64,000 nt of DNA from positions 6,448,001 to 6,512,000 of the forward strand of contig NC_087096.1 of NCBI RefSeq assembly GCF_963855985.1. The letters run 5' to 3'. This DNA is from Ostrinia nubilalis. Lineage: Eukaryota > Arthropoda > Insecta > Lepidoptera > Crambidae. Positions 23,824 to 35,900 of this stretch are shown here, piece by piece. Position 1 is the first letter of the stretch, and each line of letters opens with the position of its first letter. The translations under genes were made by a program, and so were the position numbers. The notes beneath the pieces were generated by a model, which worked only from the letters and a program-made list of their open reading frames with translations, made no database searches and was not told the origin of the DNA.

Positions 23824-24651
23824 TTAATCCTTGAGGCCAATAAAATCTTGATCCTATAAAATGAAATAACTGAAAAAAAGACATATTTAGAAAGATCAGT
23901 CAAAGAAAGAAGATAAAGAGATGAGGAGGTCAGTCTTTTTGTATTGTTTAAGTTAATCGGGCAGTAAATATTTTTCATTTTAATTGCACGTTTCAGATAA
24001 CTTAATACTTATGTTATTACAATTACTAAACGCAATATGTACTGAAAAATATTTACACATCAACGAAACTAACGACCTTTTAATAGATCTGTTTACAAAA
24101 CAAACATTATCTGAAATTCTGCAAAGCACATTTTACAAAATGTGTCTGAATTTTTTACTGATTTAGGCCAGAGTTCACTGGCATTCCACAATAAACTGGC
24201 AACTCTTTATACGGTGTTAGGTAAATGGGGTATCACTTCACTATACTATTTCTATGCATATTTTATGTTAACATGGGCTAGTGTCGGCTTGATACACCCT
24301 GTTTTAATGTATAAGTCTTGTCAAGTCAGTTCTTCCTTATGAGAGATAATTAAGAAATTAAGTTACAATTAGACCACATTAATTAATGTTAACCGAATGA
24401 TAGCAGAAACATTATCGTTTTAAAACGGATCCAAATGAGATACTTACAATTTTAATACTTAATGGTTGAAATAAATTTAAGTTCACAGCTAATGATTTAA
24501 AATACACTACAATACTGGAATAGAATTAATTAAGTGTTTTTTCATGTTGCCTTCGGCTTATCTTTAGCGGTGTTGATCTTGCTCTCAGAGCGATAAACAA
24601 TAGATATATTTAATCCTGTTATCATTCACATTGTTTTACTTCTCGTTTCAG

Positions 24652-24710
24652 GTACCCGAGTGACTGAAGACTGAAAATGTTACCAAGATGGCGGCGGATC
24701 ATATCAAAAA
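24652..24710 (+). CDS. SLC17 gene 1, first coding exon (CDS from 24677)
   Basis: A polypyrimidine tract and CAG end at 24651; donor GTAAGT at 24711. The ATG at 24677 is preceded in frame by TGA at 24665, so it is the first possible start. The exon encodes MLPRWRRIISK plus one base (phase 1). The next exon begins with the two bases that complete the codon, so the phase fits. The exon is weakly supported by content because it is so short. Confidence 0.6.
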
Positions 24711-27700
24711 GTAAGTGATATTTATTATTTAATTTGTAATGAATAGTTGATACCACGGCGATAAGATTTTGTACAGTTATAGGAAATTATGAATGAAATT
24801 ATTTGCCAAAACACTTATACTAATTGAAGAGTTATAAAAGCAGCTAAATCGTAGGTATATAGGGTATATAACAGTTTACAGTTATTATAATATTCAGCCG
24901 CGTTTTAAGAACTGTACTGAACTGTTTTTAAGTATTACAATTAACTAAATTAAAAGCAATGAAAAAAAACTTTTTATTACGGGTTAGGTACCTATTTTTT
25001 TCAGTAACATTTATCATCACTTGCGTTGGCTCTATAATCCATTCGCTATAGTTTTTCTTTTGTAAAAATCTCAATGTTTATCCGTTTATTATATTATGTT
25101 CGTTCTTGAAAGCCCTTTTATGATATTATTGTGTTTTTTGAAGAGTTTCCTCTGAAATGTATACTTAAAACATCAAAGGCATAGAATAATAGCCACTGAA
25201 GCCTCTACAGTGTAAATAAATAACAAAATCTGCTTTCTATTTTTATTTATTGACGTATCAAAATATATTTAGTGAATACCATCTATAATATTGTTTTACA
25301 CGAGTTTGTTTCAAAAGTAGGTACAATTGAATTGGAATTGGCAAACAAAATTTAAAAAATAATGAAGTAAATCAAAGAAACATATTGCTTTTCGCGGCCT
25401 TTACAGAGACCTGAAGCCTGAAGATTCGGTCGGATAAAAAAGAGAGTTGTTTTGGAAATAAATAATATTATAAACATAAATAAAATGAACGTTAGCATTG
25501 CAACCTTTGCCTTTGGCTTCCATTACAATACATTTGTCTATAACAGTGTTTTTCAACCTTTTTCATGACACGACCCCCCTGGCATGAAAAAAATTTTGGC
25601 GACCCCCCGACCGTTCGCTTTTTTTTCATGCGTTTTATAATGTTACAAAAATGTTTGTAGGGACCGAATACTTCAATCCATACAACATTTGCATAATTAT
25701 ATTTCGGATAAATCTGTCTTGATAAGATTTTTTTTTACTGAGGTAGTTTTTAAGACCTCTCGCAACCTCTCGCGACCCCCCTATAGAGGCTTCGCGACCC
25801 TCCAGGGGGTCGCGACCCACAGGTTGAAAAACACTGGTCTATAATAACTAACGTATCATTTTAAAAATAATCATGTTCTAAGCGCGCATGCTTTTCAAAA
25901 TTGGATTCATTGAATAAGTACAGTACAGTAGGTAAGTAGTCTTTTAATGTTATAATCCTTAGCAATAATAGTTATTAATTATTCACACTTGTCAGAAATA
26001 TATCTTACAGCTCATTTCTAGGAACTTCCACGGTTATTATTTCCTCAACAATTAGGGGGCGTCCATAAATTACGTGAGACTTTTAGGGGGGGGAGGGGGT
26101 CAACGAAAACCTCACTAAATCTCACGTGGGGGAGAGGGGGGGTCTCGGAAAATATCACGTAATTTTTCCCGCAAGAAATAGAGTAAAATTGCCAGAAAAC
26201 TGGGTTATTGAAGTAAAAAAAAAAGTTTTTTTTATGATGATAATGACAATTTATTCTAAACCGTCTAATCAAATTAAACTAAAAATGCCTCCATCTGCAT
26301 TTGTGAACAATAAAGATGCAGAATAAATGTCGAAATTAATAAAATTTGAAATTAAAAAAAAACATCATCGGCATCGCTATTGCGTAAAAAATTGGCCAAG
26401 TGCGTGTCGTGCCACGCGCAGTGTAGGGTTCCGTAGTTGTCTGTCGTTACCACAATATATTTCAGAAGCAAGCAATTACTTCATCTAAAGTCACTTTTCA
26501 TATTTTCTTCTAAGGAATTTTTACTGGAATTTTACTAGAATCTAAGGAATTTTTAGTATAATACATCAGTCAAATGACTATTGCTCTTAAACTAAGTAAT
26601 GTATCTTAACCGTTATAGTTTTCCTTAAAAAAATTCATCCTCACTTTACATGCAGGGGAGCTACCCTAGATTTTTTTTTCAAAATTTTATTTTACCGTTT
26701 TGTTGGCGTGATTAATATACATACCTTCACATAATTACAGCTCCCCAGTGCCAATAGTTTCCAAGCGAAACTTCGGACAGACAGACAGACATATCGAAGC
26801 TATAAGGGTTCCTTGTCAGGACTACGGAACCCTAAAAAATGACACTACATACGTATGAAAATATTATGTATTCGTAGTTAAAGTAACCAATAGTCAAATT
26901 CGACAGATGTCAAATGACAAGTGGTTAAATAACAGAAAAAAATGTTTTTATAACAATGTTTAACTTGACTTTTAGTACATTTTTTAACTATTAGTTTACA
27001 TTTTATTAATATTTAACCATTAGTAGCAAAATTTAACAATTAGTTATTTTAACTATGAATCAAAAAACTGGTCCTAGGTTGAAGCAATTGCTTGTCTTAG
27101 GTACTAAACGACGGGAAGCTATTATTTCATATAAATCTAATAGACTCGAAGCATAGACATTGCAAAATAGGCATTTTATTAAATATCACGTGAGATTAGG
27201 GGGGTGGGGGAGGGGGTCAGGCAAAATCTCACCAAATCTCACCAAGGGGGGCGGGGGGGTTGAAAAATGGCCAAAATTGTCTCACGTAATTTATGGACGC
27301 CCCCTTAGCATTCCAATAACTATGTAAATGTATGTTATAAATACACATTGGAAGAAAATGAAGCGGTGTAAAGAAGCTCATCACGATCTGTTAAAAAATA
27401 TGATGACAACATAGTAAATATTATATTAATCTGTGTTAACTTGTCGAGTAAGTAATGTATATCAGATGGTAACTCTCGGATTTTGGTGTAATAACTTTAT
27501 GATATTTGTTCAGTTAATAATAAGATTCTCAGATCTCTATGAAATCCTTCAAATACAACATGATTTAATTATAAGAGTTTTGAAATACGAATATTATTTT
27601 ACTAGCCAGATAAAGTAGGTATCCGAATATTATCCGAATATCCAATCTTTATTAATCCAACTTTACCCAATTTACTCCAAAAATAATCTTAAATCCCCAA

Positions 27701-29868
27701 AAATAGACCCTTGGCTGGCACAGTAAAAAGCATAAAAATAAGTCACGGAACCCAATTGTACTTTCGGCCCGCATTTTCACATTAACCAAGATTAGGTGCG
27801 AAAATCCCTAAAGTGTAACACTGAATACAAAATTGGGGCAAAACCAGAGCATAAAATAATAAGTGGTGCTTGAGGCTACAATTTTCGAGACTAGAGCTTA
27901 AGGCTGCGTTTCCACTAGAGATGTGCTAAGAAGATGAGTGGTATGAAGATGTGTAACGAAGCTGTGAAATAGTGTGGGTGTTTACACCAGATGTAAAAAT
28001 GTGTAACAAAGCCCTCGCCCTCATTTCTAGCACTCATTCCTCTTTTGTTTTGTATGTACAGTTAGCGTCAAATAGTTCGTGACACCCAATTAAGACAAAA
28101 ACTTAACAACACAACCTTATTCCAATTTTAACAAAGATGTGTTGCGATGTTTTTGGCTACTTTGGGTGTCACGAACTATACTGGTCATCACAAAAATCGG
28201 CCCACCTACGTTTTACAGGAAAACTCGTTTCTACTGACACAATCATGGTGCCCCAACAATATTGGTGTTATTTAAAAGCCCAATAAATATCCTTAAAGAA
28301 AAACACATTTCATTTCCTAATAAACGATTAACATAAAATATACAATAGATGTGACTTGAAAAACTTGAAAAAAGACCTCACTTTGGGCTCACCTCTGGGA
28401 TCAATTAGACCAATTTTTATGGTTATAAAACCAAATAATGATCTCACGTGTCCTCTTTAACAGATGGATAGCGATTAATCCCAACTTAACAGTTTTATAG
28501 CCATAAATGTTGGCTCAAGCGTAATTACCTATTTTTTGAAGAAGTGACTCTGGATTCTTCTACAGACACATTTTTGGGGTAAAAACCTTTCCTTTAATGA
28601 AATGAAGGTTAGGACTAGGCTTTTAAATGGTAATATAGTATAGTAATATTGGTGGGAAGTGGGGATACATACGTTTGAAAGTGCTAGTCGCGGGTGGGTC
28701 GATTTTTATGATGACCAGTGTATTTGACGCTGTAGAGGTACAAAAAGACCAAAGCGAGTAAATGAAGTGATTTTACTAGTTCTTTACAAGCAAAAAATTT
28801 TTTTTTAATAAAATCCTTACGCATCTTCACACTCTCTGGTGAAAACGCAGCCTTAAGATCCGATATCTCCACTTGGCCTTGTTAGAACCCGCATCCCGCA
28901 TCCGCCTTATCTTGGCCCAAAGATGCCTCGTATGTTTTTCTTCGGCTACTTTTTGCGAGCTCGCAAAATGATATGTATAGGAAACCGTATTTTAATGCAT
29001 TTTTAATATACGGATGGAATTCACTTGATGCACATTTAATAAAGGTTAGAAATTGTGTTCCACGGATTTCTCTACACCGTCGTTAAGGCATTCATTGACT
29101 GGACTAAAATTAATGTGATCATGATTATAAATAAGATTTATTTTATCAAACTATGTTTTATGGAACAATTAGGTAATAGGGGTTATTAATTATTATTATT
29201 AAGACTTTTGCAACTCTTATGATAATTTATCCACTTCCTAAAACCAGCAACATACTTCATGTTCAATTTCAACTGACAGGACCTAGATTTTCCGTACTGT
29301 CAAGTCTATAGCCTTCTCGTCACTCTTTATATTATGATAGAATTAATATAAAATAAGATTAAAATTCAATCTAGACAAAGCTTTGACAGTTAAAAACGTC
29401 AAAAAAAAAAGATAGCCCATGCGGCTCTTACTCGTATGTCTCCTTATCTTTTGATTAATGTACCAAATCGTTTTCTCCGCACAGTGTTCTTAATTCCCCA
29501 GCGGTATGTCCTGGGCATCATGGGGCTACTGGCTGTCTGCAACGCCTACACCATGCGGGTGTGCCTCAACTTGGCCGTGACCCAGATGGTCAACAATACG
29601 AAGTCAGAAGAAGCACACTTCGACCCAAACGCTTGTCCAGACGATAGCGAGCTCATCACCAATGGAACTGTCAGTTTGAAACCTGTGAGTATATTTTTAA
29701 TTCCTATGTTCTAAATAAAAAAAATAAAATAAAAAAAAAATGTTCTAAATCTATACTTATAATAAATCTGTAGAGAGGTCAATTCTGTACATGAAATATA
29801 TTTTCAAAATAACTATCAGGGGGTGATTAGTGATCAATACTGATGCCAAAAATGCAATCAGTAAAATT

Positions 29869-29909
<41 letters not shown>

Positions 29910-32900
29910 ATGTTCCTTATAGAAACAAAAACCACTTGACGGATTTTCACGAAACTTGGTACAATTATTCTTCATACTCCTGGGCAGGTTATAGGATACT
30001 TAGGAATTCCCACGGGAACGGGAATTAGCGGGAAAATCCTTTTGTACGAAAAATCTAAACCGCTTAAGTTAGACGCTTGAAATTTGGCATGCAGGTACCT
30101 TAGTAAACTTAAAGCTTAGTTACAACAGGATATTGCAAAATTCCCATGGGAACGGGAGTTAGTGGGAAAAAACATTTGTATGAAAAAATCTAAACCGCGT
30201 AAGATATACTCTTGAAATTTGGCATGCAGGTACCTTAGTAAACTTAAAGCTTAGTTGCAACAGGATATTGCAAAATTCCCACGGGAACGGGAGTTAGCGG
30301 GAAAAAACATTTGTATGAAAAAATCTAAACCGCGTAAGATAGACTCTTGAAATTTGGCATGCAGGTACCTTAGTAAACTTAAAGCTTAGTTACAACAGGA
30401 TATTGCAAAAATCTCACGGGAACGGGAGTTAGCGGGAAAAAACATTTGTATGAAAAAATCTGAACCGCGTAAGATAGATGAAGGGGGGGTAAAACGAGAT
30501 CCACGCGCACGAAGTCGCGGGCGGCCGCTAGTTGGAAAATAAAATTTTAACCTACTACAAACTCTTTGCACGCGGACCTGGCCGGCGAGAATTTCTTCTT
30601 TGTTGATTGTCAATTGTTTTTTTTTCCACAATTTTTATTAGATTTATTATTTTAAATTTTCATTTAGAATGTGAAGAAATTAAGTGAACTTTAAAGGTTC
30701 TGTTTTTTGCCTAAAATTATACTTACTTTAAATAAAACTAAAGAAAATAGGTATAACACTTATTCTAGCTAGAATTCTGTATGCTTTAACTTTACTTTAC
30801 ATACTTGTGTTATTAGTTTTATTTCAAGCACATAAAGTATATTTGCTAATAACGCAATCTTAGTGAATTAGTTTTCGAGACTTTTTGTGAAAACATTAAC
30901 CTCAAAGCAAAATGAGATTGGTAACGGTATCAGTCATGAAAATTCACCAAACAGTATCGTATTACGTGTTTGAATTCGATTCGCTGTATTAAAAAAACAG
31001 ACGTTTTTCACTACAAGAATTCACAATGCAACACACTAATTTTGCAATACCTATTCATTGTATTCTACATAGATTGTTTTACTAACTACATTAATATGGA
31101 TAATAAAATGAAATCTGCGCGTTCGATTTATACTCGGTTCAAATGTACCTTTTTCATTTCAATATTCGATGTGTTTGCAATTCCATTTTCTCTTTTTGTT
31201 TAGGACATCTCTCTTAGATGATTGAAAACTATAAGATTAATAGCAATTACGATTATTCATTGCGTAAAGTAGTTACGTTATGTATTACAACTGTTAAAAC
31301 TTCAGCTATAAATAAACATGACAATAATTTTAAATTTTACTGCAAAGTTAAGGTTGAACATCGTGAAATTGGCGAAGTGTTTATTATTCATGGATATTTA
31401 ATTTTATTCAAATTGACCTAGCACGTCATTCTCATCTTTACACTAGTTTTACGCAAGCTTACATAAAGTTGTAAAAGTAGTACACAGTTAGTAACCAACT
31501 GACATAATAATTTTTAAGAGAATAGAGTTTTAGGGAGATAAATGAGGTTCAGAAAACTAGGCTATAACGAAAGCTTTTACAAAACTTAGAATTACAGAGC
31601 CGACAATGTAGAGTCATCCTTCTTCTGCAAGATCGAATAAAACCCGTTGAAAATCCCTTCTAATATATCTATACATAAATCTATAAATAAATCCCTGATT
31701 CAATAAACCTTTCTCTTCCAGTACGCGATATTCGATTGGTCGGAGTCGACGCAAGGGCTCATCTTAAGTGGGTTCTATTACGGGTACGCCATCACACATG
31801 TCCCTGGGGGGTACTTAGCCGAGAGATATGGCGGTAAATGGACGTTAGGCATCGGACTCCTGAGTACGGCGATATTTACCCTGCTGACGCCTATTGTGGT
31901 GAAAGCCGGGGGCGCTACGTGGCTATTCATACTGAGAGTTCTGCAGGGTATGGGCGAGGTAAGATTTATTCATGTTAAATATTTGAAGTGACTAAGGTAA
32001 TGTTTATTTCTATAGCCAATAGGTACTCGTCAAACAAAAATGTGGGTCGGTTTTGTTAATCAATACGTGGAAATGTAACTATGTTCGTGACAACATGTCG
32101 CACCTCAGATTAGTTAGTGTTATAACTCAAAAAGTTACGAAGTTTAGGATAAAAATACGCTTAAGTTGTACATACAATCATGTAGAGTTAAAAATTTTGC
32201 TGAGGTGGAAAAATTTTTAGTTAATTTCCAATTACGATTGTATAATGTACCTAAAGCAATAAGTTATGTACAGATGTGTTTAAAAAAAACTCATTTAGAA
32301 CTATCGGTCTCTTGAGAGCATTTCAACATGAAGAAAATCTAATGGTCAAAGTAAACATTGAACTAATAATACTAACTGCTATAAGGAGTGGCCTGTTCGG
32401 GATAAGAGTCACGAAAACAAATTGGCTTAGTTGTTTATGAGAAAAGTTTACCAATACAAAAAGTACTATACTTGCTCAAATACATCAAACTATTACTATT
32501 TCTGATATTGAATTAAATTACCTTGAGTTTTGTTTGGCTCATGCTTTAAAAGAAAAGATAAATGAAAAGACACTCTATAATGAAAGACTGTGCAACTATA
32601 TCACATCCATGAAGAATGTGACAGTTTTATTGGCATTAAAGATAGATAGGCAATTAAAATTTAATCAGAATTAAGATGGGTCATTTTGCTAAAAGTATGC
32701 AATATTTGATTTAAATTATAACCAGAAAGAAGGCTATGTTTTTTTACCCAACTGCGCCAGAAGGAGGGTTATGTTTTTTAACGTTGTTCTTAGTAATTAA
32801 TGTATATAATTTCAGGGTCCAACCATGCCAGCCCTGATGATAGTCCTGGCGCGCTGGGTGCCTCCCCACGAAAGGTCTCGTCAAGGAGCCCTGGTCTTCG

Positions 32901-35900
32901 GAGGAGCCCAGATAGGCAACATCTTCGGCTCCTTCATGTCTGGGTTCCTGATGGCCGGTGATGGGGACTGGGCGAACGTGTTCTACTTCTTCGGCTGTTT
33001 CGGCATCTTGTGGTTCATTTTCTGGGTGAGCTTTTACTACTGCTTGAATGATATTAATATCATTAATCAGGTTGAAGGTTCATTTTACCCGATTGTGCCA
33101 GAAGGAGGGTTAAGTTTTTTTTTTCATCATAACTTGGCGTAACTCATTGGCGGATACTGAGATGATTTTTCAATCGTGTTTAATCAGAAATAGACTCAAT
33201 GAAGTCAAAAAGCGTAAAACTAAACCTTGCATATAAGTAGTGTCGTGAGTGCTAAAGAAGCGCCTTTAGATATTTTTATTAACAATGCAGATGATAATAA
33301 TCGGTATCTACATACTTTACAAACTATGCTGTCTTAATACGAATTTTGATAAAAGTCGTATTTCGTAAGTATTAATAATAATAAATAACTTTATTAACAC
33401 ACATTACCAAAAAAAAACAATACAACAGATTTAAAAGAAAGAGACGAATGTATGTTAATAGGGCGCCCGCTCAGTTTTAGTTGGGACACCTTATAGGATG
33501 TCCCGACACTGATTTTCAGCAGGAAGCCCATAATAATTATATTGTCATGCTTCCATGTTGTATCTACTTCTTATACCTATAACCTGATATACTTTCAACA
33601 TATTTTTTCAGAGCATCTTATGCTACAGCACACCGAACACTCACCCATACATTTCCGATGAAGAACTCAAGTATCTGAATGAAACCGTGACCAGCGCTGA
33701 GAACAAAAACATCAGAGATCCAGTGCCGTGGAAGGCCATCGTGAGGTCCGTTCCAGTTTGGGCCCTATTGTTTGCTGCTGTGAGTACATAATAGAGTAAA
33801 ACAACCAAATTTTCACCAGGAACCGTCCAGGAGGCAAGTTATTTACTGGAATCCTCCAATGGAATAAGACTTTCATATTGTCCTTATTAATGTATTTAAA
33901 GCTCTTTGATAACCATCGATATACATAGTTAAATACAAATTATTATCTGGTGTAAATATTCTTGACAACAAAAAACCACCGCCGAAGTGTCATCATAAGA
34001 TTCAGGTAGGTTTTAAGATGGTAATTTAAATCGATTATATTGACATTTAATCTATTATAACTCCATTACAAAATCAAATTATAGCTTCTTCTGAATTACC
34101 TTTCGAAATAAGCGAAGATGATTACCATACTGCTGTTCAGTGTATTATGTAAAGAGTACACGACCATAAAAGCGGTAATAAACGCTGCAATTTTAAGCGA
34201 AGAAATTGTGATACTTTGCTGAAGCATTCGCAATCGCATTTACGTAATTGCCCTCTGGATTTACTTTGGCAATAATCGACTCAGACGAGTCTTCAACAAA
34301 TGATGCCCTAAATTTTTGTCTCCCTTTTTTGGAACAAGATAAATCTTCTTGAATCAATCAGATACAATCTGAAATTGATTTACGTCCTTATCTCCTTTAG
34401 TAAAGTGTGCTCATTTAGAACTCCACATAGGAAGGTATTTTATTTTTGCTCCGTTAAACTCAAACAACTTGCATAGAGACATATTAATGTAAGGGCTCAT
34501 TAAGATATTATGTTGAAGTTACATCAAACTATTTTTTTTACTTTTTTGCGGTGCGGTGCCGGTCTGGCCTCAACAATCGAGTTCCGAGAAACGTGGGTTC
34601 TACTAACCCCACCCAGCTGGACTATTGTGGTGAACCCACTAGTAACACAAGCATATTGGCTTACCACGAGGGGTTTGCAAGACTATTACGCCCGTATTCA
34701 CAAACATTACTATAAGGTCTCACAGTGCGCATGGAAGCACAGGGAGATACACGAACCAATCACAGAGCTCTATTCAACGCTGTGCTTTCGATGTGCTGCT
34801 TCAAAGCAAGTATCGTTTGTGAATACGTGCGTTAGTAATTTGTAAAAAGTCACTAAAGGTTTTTTCTTCTCCAGGTGGGCCACGACTGGGGCTACTACAC
34901 GATGGTGACCGATCTCCCCAAGTACATGACAGATGTCCTGAAGTTCAACATCGCTGCTACTGGTACCTTGACTGCAATGCCCTACCTGGCCATGTGGGTT
35001 AGCTCGTTCATCTTCGGATGGGTGTGCGACGTCTTCGTCAAGAGAGGCTGGCATAGCATCAAGACTGGGAGGATCATACACACCACTATAGGTAAAGAAA
35101 TTTTGTTGATTTTGACAAAATGACGCATTTGAGAAAATTATCCTACATTTTTAAAGTTGGTTGGAACACTTACAGAGTCATATAACTTCTCTTTTTATGA
35201 AGTCGGTTAAAAATATTGCTACTATTTGGATAGTGGCTAAAATGGCGAATAAAATAATTCTGTCAGCAAGCAAAAGTTTTTTCATTGACTTCAAGAACTT
35301 GAAAGAGTTCGAAGCTAATGAAAAACAAGTAATAAAGTCCGTGAATGGTCAAGGCGAAAGAAACGAAAAACTAGCACTTTCAGCAAGAAAAGTCTTGAAA
35401 TGGGCGTTTCTTCAGATTTTTAGAATTCTTAACTTTCTAATAAATGCCCTATTAGTTGGCATTATTATGAGGTGATTACATCTATGTCCAGTATCGAATT
35501 GTAATTATCAGCCCAAAGCAGGTTCCAAATAAGTCAGTCTATGTACGTCCTATAATGTCGTCAGCTAAAGTATCCATTAATTGGTCTAGAGAGCCCTTAT
35601 TGTCCCTAAACAAATGTTGATGGATGTAATTCGACGCCACCAAATCAGTCAGGACTCAGAATCGGACCCCTCTCGTAAGTCGGGGAATTCCCCATGAATC
35701 ACGCACCGCACGTCGTTTCATTAGGAACAAAATAATAAATGTGCTTGGGAACATGACTGGCCAGCGGGTTTGGCAGCGACCCCTTTCAAGTTTGTAAGAT
35801 CAGCAAGAAAAGAGTTAATATCCGGATGCAATACCTACTAAGTATTGAATACTTTGATGCCCGTTTTTAGTCGCGATTTTTTTTACTAAAACTGAATATT

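Larger units (their letters stand above)
27902..28852. mobile_element. TTAA-flanked element, outer layer of a three-layer nest
   Basis: Inverted ends GGCTGCGTTTCCACTAGAG and the complement of CTCTCTGGTGAAAACGCAGCC, with TTAA at 27898-27901 and 28853-28856. The TTAA duplication suggests piggyBac-like mobilisation. Its interior was later invaded by the element at 28059-28732. Confidence 0.65.

Noticed and set aside
24688..24710. A second ATG (AAGATGGCG) as the start of gene 1
   Set aside because: It leaves phase 2 at the donor, while exon 2 needs phase 1; the reading frame of the transporter would be lost. ATG 24677 fits.
29436..29484. Start of gene 1 within an extended exon 2 (MSPYLLINVPNRF)
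   Set aside because: It would include the intron acceptor tract, and gene 2 has a spliced phase-1 junction at the same place. It remains possible as an alternative promoter product but is not preferred.
29485..29501. Alternative acceptor AATTCCCCAG before CGG at 29502
   Set aside because: It does not keep phase with the preceding exon, and it would remove the FLIPQ stretch that is conserved in gene 2.
29873..29908. (CTGT)n tract as an independent microsatellite of interest
   Set aside because: It is part of the Helitron-like element and is shared with the copy at 19394.
35161..35475. A 104-codon frame in intron 6 of gene 1 as an extra exon
   Set aside because: No matching position in the SLC17 fold, and the flanking exons already join in phase.
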